Assembly: GCA_030765055.1 (NCBI GenBank)
Contig: CM060958.1
Span: 2,849,063-2,913,062, forward strand
Origin: Mantis religiosa
Lineage: Eukaryota > Arthropoda > Insecta > Mantodea > Mantidae
DNA: 64,000 nt
Direction of reading: 5' to 3'
The notes beneath the pieces were generated by a model that worked only from the letters and a program-made list of their open reading frames with translations, did no database searches and had not been told where the DNA came from. Shown here one piece after another: positions 10,601 through 22,030 of this stretch; the first letter of the stretch is position 1, and each line of letters starts with the position of its first letter. The translations under genes were made by a program, and so were the position numbers.

Positions 10601-13600
10601 TCATCATCATCTCGTCAATGGTCATTACTGTAATGGTGATGTGCTCCTTCAATTGTACCAGTGTTGTTCGTAGTGGAGGAGGTACTCCCACACTCTACAA
10701 ATGTTGTATATATGCTCCTTGGTCGACATGACGTATGCTCAGCATCATCTCGTCAATGGTCATTACTGTAATGGTGATGTGCTCCTTCAATTGTACCAGT
10801 GTTGTTTGTAGTGGAGGAGGTACTCCCACACTCTACAAATGTTGTATATATGCTCCTTGGTCGACATGACGTATGTTCATCATCATCTCGTCAATGGTCA
10901 TTACTGTAATGGTGATGTGCTCCTTCAATTGTACTAGTGTTGTTCGTAGTGGAGGAGGTACTCCCACACTCTACAAATGTTGTATATATGCTCCTTGGTC
11001 GACATGACGTATGTTCATCATCATCTCGTCAATGGTCATTACTGTAATAGTGATGTGCTCCTTCAATTGTACCAGCGTTGTTCGCGGTGGAGGAGGTACT
11101 CCCACACTCTACAAATGTTGTATATGTGCCCCTTGGTCGACATGACGTATGTTCAGCATCATCTCGTCAATGGTCATTACTGTAATAGTGATGTGCTCCT
11201 TCAATTGTACCAGTATTCTTCGTAGTGGAGGAGGTACTCCCACACTCTACAAATGTTGTATATATGCCCCTTGGTCGACATGACGTATGTTCAGCATCAT
11301 CTCGTCAATGGTCATTTCTGTAATGGTGATGTGCTCCTTCAATTGTACTAGTGTTCTTCGTAGTGGAGGAGGTACTCCCACACTCTACAAATGTTGTATA
11401 TATGCCCCTTGGTCGACATGACGTATGTTCAGCATCATCTCGTCAATGGTCATTACTGTAATGGTGTTGTGCTCCTTCAATTGTACCAGTGTTCTTCGTA
11501 GTGGAGGAGGTACTCCCACACTCTACAAATGTTGTATATATGCCCCTTGGTCGACATGACGTATGTTGAGCATCATCTCGTCAATGGTCATTACTGTAAC
11601 GGTGTTGTGCTCCTTCAATTGTACCAGCGTTCTTCGTAGTAGAGGAGGTACTCCCACACTCTACAAATGTTGTATATATGCCCCTTGGTCGACATGACGT
11701 ATGTTCAGCATCATCTCGTCAATGGTCATTACTGTAATGGTGATGTGCTCCTTCAATTGTACTAGTGTTCTTCGTAGTGGAGGAGGTACTCCCACACTGT
11801 ACAAATGTTGTATATGTGCCCCTTGGTCGACATGACGTATGTTCAGCATCATCTCGTCAATGGTCATTACTGTAACGGTGTTGTGCTCCTTCAATTGTAC
11901 CAGTGTTCTTCGTAGTGGAGGAGGTACTCCCACACTCTACAAATGTTGTATAATTGCTCCTTGGTCGACATGACGTATGTTCAGCATCATCTCGTCAATG
12001 GTCATTACTGTAATGGTGTTGTGCTCCTTCAATTGTACCAGTGTTCTTCGTAGTGGAGGAGGTACTCCCACACTCTACAAATGTTGTATATGTGCCCCTT
12101 GGTCGACATGACGTATGTTCAGCATCATCTCGTCAATGGTCATTACTGTAATGGTGATGTGCTCCTTCAATTGTACCAGTGTTCTTCGTAGTGGAGGAGG
12201 TACTCCCACACTCTACAAATGTTGTATATATGCCCCTTGGTCGACATGACGTATGTTCATCATCATCTCGTCAATGGTCATTACTGTAATGGTGTTGTGC
12301 TCCTTCAATTGTACCAGTGTTCTTCGTAGTGGAGGAGGTACTGCCACACTCTACAAATGTTGTATATATGCCCCTTGGTCGACGTGACGTATGTTCAGCA
12401 TCATCTCGTCAATGGTCATTACTGTAATGGTGATGTGCTCCTTCAATTGTAACAGTGTTCTTCGTAGTGGAGGAGGTACTCCCACACTCTACAAATGTTG
12501 TATATATGCCCCTTGGTCGACATGACGTATGTTCAGCATCATCTCGTCAATGGTCATTACTGTAATGGTGATGTGCTCCTTCAATTGTAACAGTGTTCTT
12601 CGTAGTGGAGGAGGTACTCCCACACTCTACAAATGTTGTATATATGCCCCTTGGTCGACGTGACGTATGTTCAGCATCATCTCGTCAATGGTCATTACTG
12701 TAATGGTGTTGTGCTCCTTCAATTGTACCAGTGTTCTTCGTAGTGGAGGAGGTACTGCCACACTCTACAAATGTTGTATATATGCCCCTTGGTCGACATG
12801 ACGTATGTTCAGCATCATCTCGTCAATGGTCATTACTGTAATGGTGATGTGCTCCTTCAATTGTACTAGTGTTCTTCGTAGTGGAGGAGGTACTGCCACA
12901 CTCTACAAATGTTGTATATATGCCCCTTGGTCGACATGACGTATGTTCAGCATCATCTCGTCAATGGTCATTACTGTAATGGTGTTGTGCTCCTTCAATT
13001 GTACCAGTGTTCTTCGTAGTGGAGGAGGTACTGCCACACTCTACAAATGTTGTATATATGCCCCTTGGTCGACATGACGTATGTTCAGCATCATCTCGTC
13101 AATGGTCATTACTGTAATGGTGATGTGCTCCTTCAATTGTAACAGTGTTCTTCGTAGTGGAGGAGGTACTCCCACACTCTACAAATGTTGTATATATGCC
13201 CCTTGGTCGACATGACGTATGTTCAGCATCATCTCGTCAATGGTCATTACTGTAATGGTGATGTGCTCCTTCAATTGTAACAGTGTTCTTCGTAGTGGAG
13301 GAGGTACTCCCACACTCTACAAATGTTGTATATATGCCCCTTGGTCGACATGACGTATGTTCAGCATCATCTCGTCAATGGTCATTACTGTAATGGTGAT
13401 GTGCTCCTTCAATTGTACCAGTGTTCTTCGTAGTGGAGGAGGTACTCCCACACTCTACAAATGTTGTATATATGCCCCTTGGTCGACATGACGTATGTTC
13501 ATCATCATCTCGTCAATGGTCATTACTGTAATGGTGTTGTGCTCCTTCAATTGTACCAGTGTTCTTCGTAGTGGAGGAGGTACTGCCACACTCTACAAAT

Positions 13601-15938
13601 GTTGTATATATGCCCCTTGGTCGACGTGACGTATGTTCAGCATCATCTCGTCAATGGTCATTACTGTAATGGTGATGTGCTCCTTCAATTGTAACAGTGT
13701 TCTTCGTAGTGGAGGAGGTACTCCCACACTCTACAAATGTTGTATATATGCCCCTTGGTCGACATGACGTATGTTCAGCATCATCTCGTCAATGGTCATT
13801 ACTGTAATGGTGATGTGCTCCTTCAATTGTACCAGTGTTCTTCGTAGTGGAGGAGGTACTCCCACACTCTACAAATGTTGTATATGTGCCCCTTGGTCGA
13901 CATGACGTATGTTCAGCATCATCTCGTCAATTGTTATTACTGTAATGGTGATGTGCTCCTTCAATTGTAACAGTGTTCTTCGTAGTGGAGGAGGTACTCC
14001 CACACTCTACAAATATTGTATATATGCCCCTTGGTCGACGTGACGTATGTTCAGCATCATCTCGTCAATGGTCATTACTGTAATGGTGATGTGCTCCTTC
14101 AATTGTACCAGTGTTCTTCGTAGTGGAGGAGGTACTCCCACACTGTACAAATGTTGTATATGTGCCCCTTGGTCGACATGACGTATGTTCAGCATCATCT
14201 CGTCAATGGTCATTACTGTAATGGTGATGTGCTCCTTCAATTGTACTAGTGTTCTTCGTAGTGGAGGAGGTACTCCCACACTCTACAAATGTTGTATATG
14301 TGCCCCTTGGTCGACATGACGTATGTTCAGCATCATCTCGTCAATGGTCATTACTCTAATGGTGATGTGCTCCTTCAATTGTAACAGTGTTCTTCGTAGT
14401 GGAGGAGGTACTCCCACACTCTACAAATATTGTATATATGCCCCTTGGTCGACGTGACGTATGTTCAGCATCATCTCGTCAATGGTCATTACTGTAATGG
14501 TGATGTGCTCCTTCAATTGTAACAGTGTTCTTCGTAGTGGAGGAGGTACTCCCACACTCTACAAATGTTGTATATATGCCCCTTGGTCGACATGACGTAT
14601 GTTCAGCATCATCTCGTCAATGGTCATTACTGTAATGGTGATGTGCTCCTTCAATTGTACCAGCGTTCTTCGTAGTGGGGGTGGTACTCCCACACTCTAC
14701 AAATGTTGTATATATGCCCCTTGGTCGACATGACGTATGTTCAGCATCATCTCGTCAATGGTCATTACTGTAATGGTGATGTGCTCCTTCAATTGTACCA
14801 GTGTTCTTCGTAGTGGGGGTGGTACTGCCACACTCTACAAATATTGTATATATGCCCCTTGGTCGACATGACGTATGTTCAGCATCATCTCGTCAATGGT
14901 CATTACTGTAATGGTGATGTGCTCCTTCAATTGTACCAGCGTTCTTCGTAGTGGGGGTGGTACTCCCACACTCTACAAATGTTGTATATATGCCCCTTGG
15001 TCGACATGACGTATGTTCAGCATCATCTCGTCAATGGTCATTACTGTAATGGTGATGTGCTCCTTCAATTGTACCAGTGTTCTTCGTAGTAGAGGAGGTA
15101 CTCCCACACTCTACAAATGTTGTATATATGCCCCTTGGTCGACATGACGTATGTTCATCATCATCTCGTCAATGGTCATTACTGTAATGGTGTTGTGCTC
15201 CTTCAATTGTACCAGCGTTCTTCGTAGTGGAGGAGGTACTCCCACACTCTACAAATGTTGTGTATATGCCCCTTGGTCGACATGACGTATGTTCATCATC
15301 ATCTCGTCAATGGTCATTACTGTAACGGTGTTGTGCTCCTTCAATTGTACCAGTGTTCTTCGTAGTGGAGGAGGTACTCCCACACTCTACAAATGTTGTA
15401 TATATGCCCCTTGGTCGACATGACGTATGTTCAGCATCATCTCGTCAATGGTCATTACTGTAATGGTGTTGTGCTCCTTCAATTGTACCAGTGTTCTTCG
15501 TAGTGGAGGAGGTACTCCCACACTCTACAAATGTTGTATATATGCTCCTTGGTCGACATGACGTATGTTCATCAGCATCATCTCGTCAATGGTCATTACT
15601 GTAACGGTGTTGTGCTCCTTCAATTGTACCAGTGTTCTTCGTAGTGGAGGAGGTACTCCCACACTCTACAAATGTTGTATATATGCCCCTTGGTCGACAT
15701 GACGTATGTTCATCATCATCTCGTCAATGGTCATTACTGTAATGGTGTTGTGCTCCTTCAATTGTACCAGTGTTCTTCGTAGTGGAGGAGGTACTGCCAC
15801 ACTCTACAAATGTTGTATATATGCCCCTTGGGTGACATGGCGTATGTTCAGCATCATCTCGTCAATGGTCATTGCTGTAACGGTGTTGTGCTCCTTCAAT
15901 TGTACCAGGTTTCTTCGTAGTGGAGGAGGTACTCCCAG
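7652..15938. repeat. Array B: 60 copies of a 138-bp satellite
   Basis: Unit words are CTCTACAAATGTTGTATATA, TTGGTCGACATGACGTATG and GGAGGAGGTACTCCCACA. Spacing is exactly 138 bp over many units (for example 7,800, 7,938, 8,076). The extent divided by 138 gives about 60 copies, and one unit near 15,570 carries a 3-bp insertion. A block of six units is duplicated with an 828-bp offset (rare variant CGAATGTTC at 8,386 and 9,214). Because 138 is a multiple of 3, reading frames run unchanged from unit to unit. I do not recognise a parent gene or transposon. The right edge breaks off at TACTCCCA and continues into unique sequence. Confidence 0.95.
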
Positions 15939-16937
15939 AGGTAGAAGTGACCTCGGGGGCCAAGAAACGGAACCAACACGCCCAATCCAACGATGCCGAA
16001 GTTCATGGTTTAGGTACTCGCGAACATCACACTTCCAATGAGGAGGTGCTCCGACTTGTTGGAATACAAAATTGTCAGAATCATTATTCTGTTGTGGAAA
16101 TAACCAATATGTACAACATATCCAGATAATATGTACCCGTAACAGCGTTTTACGAAAGAAAAATGATCCATCGACTTCGTTTGCACTGTGTCATGCTGCC
16201 ACCTGTGTAACGTACACAAACTTGGTGAGTTTGATGTATAGACCATTACTGCAAGTATAATAGCGTGGAAAATATCGCGATTTGAAAACGAATGAATTAT
16301 TTGTAGTAAGCCAGTACTTCCTATATATTTATATTTATTGGCAAGATTGCAGGATATATTTCTAAATTCTTGCAATTTGAATATGCATCAGTCATTGAGA
16401 TTTGTCGTAGTGTAGTTTCTCCCCACACTTGTGAGCCAGGTTGTACCTAAGGTAGTCTGTCTTTGTTAGTACATTTATATGTGTTATACCTACATTTCTC
16501 TGAGACTTGCTTTGTATGCATGTCAAATCTAATATCCCTAGGTACATTAGTTGTTGTACATTTTCTGCTTTCCTGTTCTTTAAAAATACGCTTATACGTA
16601 TAACCCCTTTCTTCGTTTTTTCCCTTAGCATTAATATTGTTATTGAACTTCAACTTGTATTGTTTCGACCATTCTTCTATTGTCTTTAAATCGACATTTG
16701 CTAGTTCCTTAGTCTTCTCTGAAGTCGTCTACAAAAGCGACTAATTTGCTTCACTTCCTATATTTCAACTATTATGTTTTTCAAATAGGAAGAGTTCTGG
16801 TTTGCAGCGAATGAGATACGTTAGCATGCTGAGCGTTGCTGCCTCGTTACCCAGACTCTTCATTTTTCCCTCTCTCTCTCTCGCACACTATCCTGGAGCA
16901 CGCAAGTGTTCTTGGCGCTAGTCGTAGCTTTAGGATT
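15939..16937. other. Unique-looking spacer between arrays B and C
   Basis: Overlapping short frames up to 121 codons occur on both strands, but none has a recognised domain. A (TC)n tract lies at 16,869-16,885. No gene is supported. Confidence 0.35.
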
Positions 16938-18929
16938 AGGTTATCTTTACAGAGGGTATTCGGTACGTAGGCCACCATGCTGGGCCCACTGCTCCTATGT
17001 CCCAAGTAGGGCACCCCCGGGAGGAAGGATTAGGGTGACATTACGTAGGGTATTCGGTACGTAGGCCACCATGTTGGGCCTACTGCTCCTATGTCCCAAA
17101 TGGGGCATCCCCGGGAGGAAGGATTAGGATTAGGATGTCATTACAGAGGGTATTCTGTACGTAGGCCACCATGTTGGGCCCATTGCTCCTATGTCCTAAG
17201 TAGGGCACCCCGGGAGGAAGGATTGCGATGTCATTACGGAGGGTATTCGGTACGTAGGCCACCATGTTGGGCCCATTGCTCCTATGTCCCCAATGGGACA
17301 CCCCCGGGAGGAAGGATTAGGTTGTCATTACAGAGGGTATTCGGTACGTAGGCCACCATGTTGGGCCCACTGCTCCTATGCCCCAAATGGGACACCCCCG
17401 GGAGAAGGATTAGGATTAGGGTGACATTACGTAGGGTATTCGGTACGTAGGCCACCATGTTGGGCCCACTGCTCCTATGTCCTAAGTAGGGCACCCCCGG
17501 GAGGAAGGATTAGGTTGTCATTACGGAGGGTGTTCGGTACGTACCGTACCATGTTGGGCCCACTGCTCCTATGTCCTAAGTAGGGCACCCCCGGGAGGAA
17601 GGATTAGGGTGTCATTATTGAGGGTATTCTGTACGTAGGCCACCATGTTGGGCCCACTGCTCCTATGTCCTAAGTAGGGCACCCCCGGGAGGAAGGATTA
17701 GGGTGTCATTACGGAGGGTATTCGGTACGTAGGCCACCATGTTGGGCCCACTGCTCCTATGTCCTAAGTAGGGCACCCCCGGGAGGAAGGATTAGGGTGT
17801 CATTACGGAGGGTATTCTGTACGTAGGCCACCATGTTGGGCCCACTGCTCCTATGTCCTAAGTAGGGCACCCCCGGGAGGAAGGAGTAGGGTGTCATTAC
17901 GGAGGGTATTCGGTACGTAGGCCATCATGTTGGGCCCATTGCTCCTATGTCCTAAGTAGGGCACCCCCGGGAGGAAGGATTAGGGTGTCATTACGGAGGG
18001 TATTCTGTACGTAGGCTATCATGTTGGGCCCATTGCTCCTATGTCCTAAGTAGTGCACCCCCGGGAGGAAGGATTAGGGTGTCATTACGGAGGGTATTCG
18101 GTACGTAGGCCACCATGTTGGGCCCACTGCTACTATGCTCCAAGTAGGGCACCCCCGGGAGGAAGGATTAGGGTGTCATTACGGAGGGTATTCGGTACGT
18201 AGGCCACCATGTTGGGCCCACTGCTCCTATGTCCTAAGTAGGGCACCCCCGGGAGGAAGGATTAGGTTGTCATTACAGAGGGTATTCGGTACGTAGGCCA
18301 CCATGTTGGGCCCACTGCTCCTATGCCCCAAATGGGACACCCCCGGGAGAAGGATTAGGATTAGGGTGACATTACGTAGGGTATTCGGTACGTAGGCCAC
18401 CATGTTGGGCCCACTGCTCCTATGTCCTAAGTAGGGCACCCCCGGGAGGAAGGATTAGGGTGTCATTACTGAGGGTATTCGGTACGTAGACCACCATGTT
18501 GGGCCCACTGCTCCTATGTCCTAAGTAGGGCATCCCCGGGAGGAAGGATTAGGGTGTCATTGCGGAGGGTATTCGGTACGTAGGCTACCATGTTGGGCCC
18601 ATTGCTCCTATGTCCTAAGTAGGGCACCCCCGGGAGGAAGGATTAGGGTGTCATTACGGAGGGTATTCGGTACGTAGGCCATCATGTTGGGCCCACTGCT
18701 ACTATGCTCCAAGTAGGGCACCCCCGGGAGGAAGGATTAGGGTGTCATTACGGAGGGTATTCGGTACGTAGGCCATCATGTTGGGCCCACTGCTACTATG
18801 TCCTAAGTAGGGCACCCCCGGGAGGAGGGATTAGGGTGTCATTACGGAGGGTATTCGGTACGTAGGCCATCATGTTGGGCCCACTGCTACTATGCTCCAA
18901 GTAGGGCACCCCCGGGAGGAAGGATTAGG
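16938..18929. repeat. Array C: about 21 copies of a 94-bp satellite, related to arrays G and H
   Basis: Unit words are TATTCGGTACGTAGGCCACC, ATGTTGGGCCCACTGCTCC and CACCCCCGGGAGGAAGGATTAGG, with a step of 94 bp. The unit aligns to the 119-bp units of arrays G and H (GATTCGGTACGG, CCTATGTCCCCAAGTG, AGAAGGAAGGATGAGG) with about 25 bp missing after AAGGATTAGG. A sub-block is duplicated at an offset of 945 bp: 17,282-17,494 and 18,227-18,439 are nearly identical. The array leads directly into the SINE-like body at 18,930. Confidence 0.93.
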
Positions 18930-19184
18930 CGAAGCAGACAGAGGGCGGCCGATCCAAGGAGCCACGACAGGGTCCCTACACTTTACTTGGATAGAGACTT
19001 CCCGCGACAGGCCAAGACAACGAACTCGCTCCCCTACTTCGGGAGGCCAACGAGTCCAGCAGTCGAGCCCCAAATATCCCTGACTGGTGGTCACGAAGTG
19101 GTCCCAACAGAGGAGCTGAGACCGGCAACCGACCTACCGGAGGAGGAAGTAGTTTACCTCAGAGAATATCAACCTGCATGCTAC
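18930..19184 (-). repeat. Body of composite SINE-like element (family S5), distal half
   Basis: This matches the segments following array H (63,790-63,990) and following the (GA)n tract (55,780-55,900): CAAGGAGCCACGACAGGG, TACACTTTACTTGG, GAGGAGGAAGTAGTTTACC, then CATGC. It is cut at 19,185 by a second SINE and resumes at 19,416. On the minus strand the element reads tRNA-like head, body, then satellite tail. Confidence 0.8.
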
Positions 19185-19415
19185 CGCCTCGGTAGCGTAG
19201 ATGGTAGCATGTCTGCCTCACATTCAAGAGGTCCCGAGTTCGAATCTCGGTCAGGGCGAGTTACGTGGATAAGGTTTTTCCGGGGTTTTCCCTTATCCTG
19301 AAGGACGTATGTCGGGTAACTAAGCTCCATTGGACCCTGGACTCATTTGAGCATCATTTCATTCATCGTCCGATATGACTTAACGTTGGAGGACGTAAAT
19401 TACATTAAAAAAAAA
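19185..19415 (+). repeat. tRNA-derived SINE (family S2) inserted in the S5 element
   Basis: A-box-like TAGCGTAGATGGTAGCA and B box GAGTTCGAATCTCGG are followed by a body with TTTTTCCGGGGTTTTCCC and a 9-bp A tail. The host word ACCGCC occurs on both sides (19,184-19,189 and just after the A run), while uninterrupted copies of the host element have it once (CATGCACCGCCGAG). That marks a target-site duplication. Other copies of this SINE lie at 53,873-54,045 and 62,466-62,636, both minus strand. Confidence 0.85.
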
Positions 19416-19640
19416 CCGCCGAGACACCCGCCGACACTTCTACCCTGTAAGAGACTACCAGATGAGAAATAATGTGAAATGATAATGAAGTTCAAAAGGA
19501 GGGACAGGAAATTCGGGGGATGTAATTAACCTGGGGACCCAGAAACTCCCGAAAAAACCGATGGTTCAAGTAGGTCGGTCCCCGAATGTGGGCCACAGAC
19601 GAAAGCGCCTAAGCCATCGCACTCGGTGGCGCTAGTCGTA
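19416..19640 (-). repeat. Composite SINE-like element (S5), head half
   Basis: On the minus strand this starts with the tRNA-like GCGATGGCTTAGGCGC ... CGTCTGTGGCC, then GGTTTTTTCGGGAGTTTC and GAAGTGTCGGCGGGTGTCTCGG. It is the other half of the element broken by the S2 SINE, and the same order is seen at 55.8-56.2 and 56.6-57.0 kb. Confidence 0.75.
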
Positions 19641-19799
19641 AGGGAACTCAGACTGAATTTTCCAACTTCATAATAATGCAGTTGTTAAAATAAAAATTGG
19701 AAAAAGATTATTTGCGTGTTTTAAGCGCAATAACTATAAATATACTTTACAAATTGCCTACTTTTTAATCCAATGGAACTGCCAGTGGCTCATTCATAG

Positions 19800-20148
19800 T
19801 GTTACCCAAGCGGCGGACTCGCGATGCCGATCAATAAATGAAAGCCGGTGAAGGGAGGGGAGACGCAGGGGTGGCTGGGTCTTCGTTTACCCCTCCTCCT
19901 GCCGCTCGAAGCAGCACGAAGCTTCGAGAATGTTTTTCCCCTCCATAAAAGGAGGTCTCGGGAAACTTCGGGCCGATCAATACCAGCGAGGCAACGGGCA
20001 GTTGAGTTGAGTGTGTTGTGGCGTGCGGTGCGTAAGGAGCGCCTGGTGTACGTGGACAGACGAACTGGTGAAATTATAATTGTGTACATTACGAAATTTT
20101 GAGTGGTGTAATTGAACTTTTTAATTTTAGGAACCCACCAAAGTCGCA
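19800..20148 (+). repeat. 5' LTR of gypsy element 1
   Basis: Begins TGTTACCC and ends GTCGCA, next to the primer-binding site at 20,151. It is nearly identical to the 3' LTR (about eleven substitutions by eye over the shared length) but lacks about 51 bp that in the 3' LTR include an AATAAA signal. A TATA-like CATAAAAGG lies mid-LTR. The flanking tetramers are ATAG (left) and ATAT (right of the 3' LTR), an imperfect target-site duplication. Confidence 0.92.
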
Positions 20149-20150
20149 AC

Positions 20151-20168
20151 TGGCATCAGAAGTGGGAT
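20151..20168 (+). other. Primer-binding site, tRNA-Leu type
   Basis: TGGCATCAGAAGTGGGAT lies 2 bp inside the LTR. It is complementary to the acceptor end and T arm of a tRNA-Leu. The second gypsy copy has TGGTGTCAGGAGTG at the same place (51,294-51,311, minus strand), so the primer choice is shared by the family. Confidence 0.75.
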
Positions 20169-20171
20169 AAC

Positions 20172-21300
20172 GGCCATGGAATCGGCATTGGAAAAGCTTT
20201 TGGAAAACATGAGCGAAGACGGAAGCGGCAAATAACAGCCTGGCCGTGGAACTGAAAAAAATGAAGACGGCTAATGACAATATCGCCGAAAAGATGGAAG
20301 AAATGAAGGCGGAACTAACAGCAAAGTCGGAAGCCACAAACAGCTGCCTGACCGCGAAGATGGAAGCCACAAACAGCAGCCTGACCGCGAAGATGACCGA
20401 ATTGACCACGGAGATGAAAGCGGCAAATGAGGCCCTTGCCGTGAAGTTCGAAGAGCAGCTGACCGGCGTGAGAGATGACGTCACAGAGCTCGGCAAGCGG
20501 ATGGGTCAAGTGGACGAGCGCATCGAAGATTTGGCAAGCCGCGTTGACGAGCTGGAGGGAAAGGCTGACAGCAACGCAAAGTCCCTGAACGCCATGGTGA
20601 AGGACGTCGTCGGCAGGAGGTTAAAGGATTTGAAGGTCGACGCACCGGGACTCGACACAACATCGGCGCGCGTCAAACCTCCGAAATATGACGGCCCGTC
20701 AACGTTTGAGGTCTTCCGCCGCCAATTCGACGCAGTGGCCAGCACAACAAATGGTCACCAGAGGAGGAGGCCACACAGTTAATAGCCAGCCTCCAGGGAC
20801 GGGCCGCGGAAGTCCTAAACGCGGTACAGACAACGGTGGCGCCCAAGGACATCTGGGAGGCCCTGGAGAATCGTTTTGGAAACCACCGCTTAGCCGCAGC
20901 GTACCGCAGCCAGCTAAAAGCAAGGTCACAGCAGCCAGGGGAGACGCTGCAGGAATTCGCCCTGGCAGTTGAACAACTGGCTAGCAAGGCCCTAGTCGAC
21001 CTCCCACCAGAGTTCGTATCCCGGGAAGCTCCCTACACCTTCGTTGACGGGGTACGGGACACGGAGATCCGTCAGCGCCTAATGCTCGGCGATTATAAAA
21101 CAATCCACGAGGCGCTAACGGCGGCATTAAGGATGGAGGCGGCCAAGGTAACAGCTATCCCGACGTCGAGAACGAGGATTGTCCGCTACACCGGAGACAG
21201 AAGACCAGCCGAGGGACGCCGGCGAACATCTAGTGGCCTGTGTTGGGGATGTAGACAGCCCGGACACCTGCAGAGAGACTGCCCACACCAGATAGGGCAG
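20172..21300 (+). pseudogene. gag: Ty3/gypsy gag with CCHC zinc knuckle, frameshifted
   Basis: The capsid/nucleocapsid gene of the retrotransposon. The frame opens at 20,176 (MESALEKLLENM) but closes after 19 codons. It resumes at 20,246 with a long Lys/Glu/Ala-rich coiled coil, then VKPPKYDGPSTFEVFRRQF, the usual gypsy gag entry into capsid. A one-base slip near 20,750 moves the frame. The capsid continues (WEALENRFGNHRLAAAYRSQ, LQEFALAVEQL) to a CX2CX4HX4C knuckle, CWGCRQPGHLQRDC, near 21,240. Two frameshifts make this copy unable to produce full Gag. The coiled coil includes a tandem internal repeat (ATNSCLTAKME / ATNSSLTAKMT). Confidence 0.88.
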
Positions 21301-21832
21301 CTGGAAGAACGAATAAAGCCCGGCGTGGAGAGGGGCACGTCGGCGCCATTACCACCATCCCCTCGAGGGACACTGCGCGCCGTCAGCCGGCGTATGGATG
21401 ACAGCCTCATCGCGGACGGTTGGGTGAGAGGGAAGCCGTGCCGCGTGCTGGTGGACACTGGGGCAGCCGTGACCATTATCAGACCTGACGTGGCGAAGGG
21501 TTTGCCGACGAGGAAGCCGAGCTTGTCACGGAATCGGGCGACACCTTGCCTGTGGAGGAGGCCCTGCTGGAGCTGACCTTGGGGTGGAGTGCCGTGCGTC
21601 TGTGGGTGTTCGTCGCGAAGGTGGCTGAGGAGGTGATTCTGGGACTGGATGCCCTCAGGAGCCACGAGGCGACGGTCGACGTCGGCAGGAAGGTCCTGCG
21701 GCTCAACGGAGAAGAGGTTATACTCCGTCAACCCGAAGAGCGCCTTGGATTCTGCAGGGTCGTCTTGAACGAAGACGTGGTTGTCCCCGCGAGGAGCGAA
21801 GTGATGGTGACGGCGCGACCAGAAGGGCAGAC
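21301..21832 (+). pseudogene. pro: Ty3/gypsy protease domain, frameshifted
   Basis: The aspartic protease active site is seen as LVDTGAAVTIIRPDVAKGL near 21,450-21,500. A frameshift follows at about 21,515. The second half continues from about 21,546 with VFVAKVAEEVILGLDALRSH, which holds the conserved ILGLD motif. It matches the second copy (50,383-51,180, minus) nearly residue for residue, which confirms the frame change is a local defect. The domain ends at VTARPEGQ, where the element is deleted. Confidence 0.88.
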
Positions 21833-22030
21833 AGCAGGTTGGGTCCAGAGGCTGCAGGAGTACGACTTCACCTCGAAACATCGTAGAGGGAAGAGCCACG
21901 GTAACGCTGACGCCATGTCCCGAACACCCTGTCCAGAAGAGTGCGGCCAGTGCACAAGAGTGGAGGAGAAGGAGCGTGCCGCAGCAGTCCGAGTAGTCAC
22001 GGCAGTGCCTGCTGATTGCTGGGATAGCGC
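21833..22030 (+). pseudogene. End of RNase H domain joined directly to protease (reverse transcriptase deleted)
   Basis: After VTARPEGQ the same frame reads GWVQRLQEYDFTSKHRRGKS, then GNADAMSR. That is the C-terminal end of a gypsy RNase H and the lead-in to integrase. The whole reverse transcriptase and most of RNase H, normally over 1.3 kb, are missing, and the join keeps the frame. The element therefore measures 3.9 kb instead of the usual 5 kb or more. The copy cannot retrotranspose on its own. Confidence 0.88.

Noticed and set aside
7652..15938. CRISPR-like array
   Set aside because: Direct repeats without unique spacers, 138-bp units, eukaryotic context and no cas genes.
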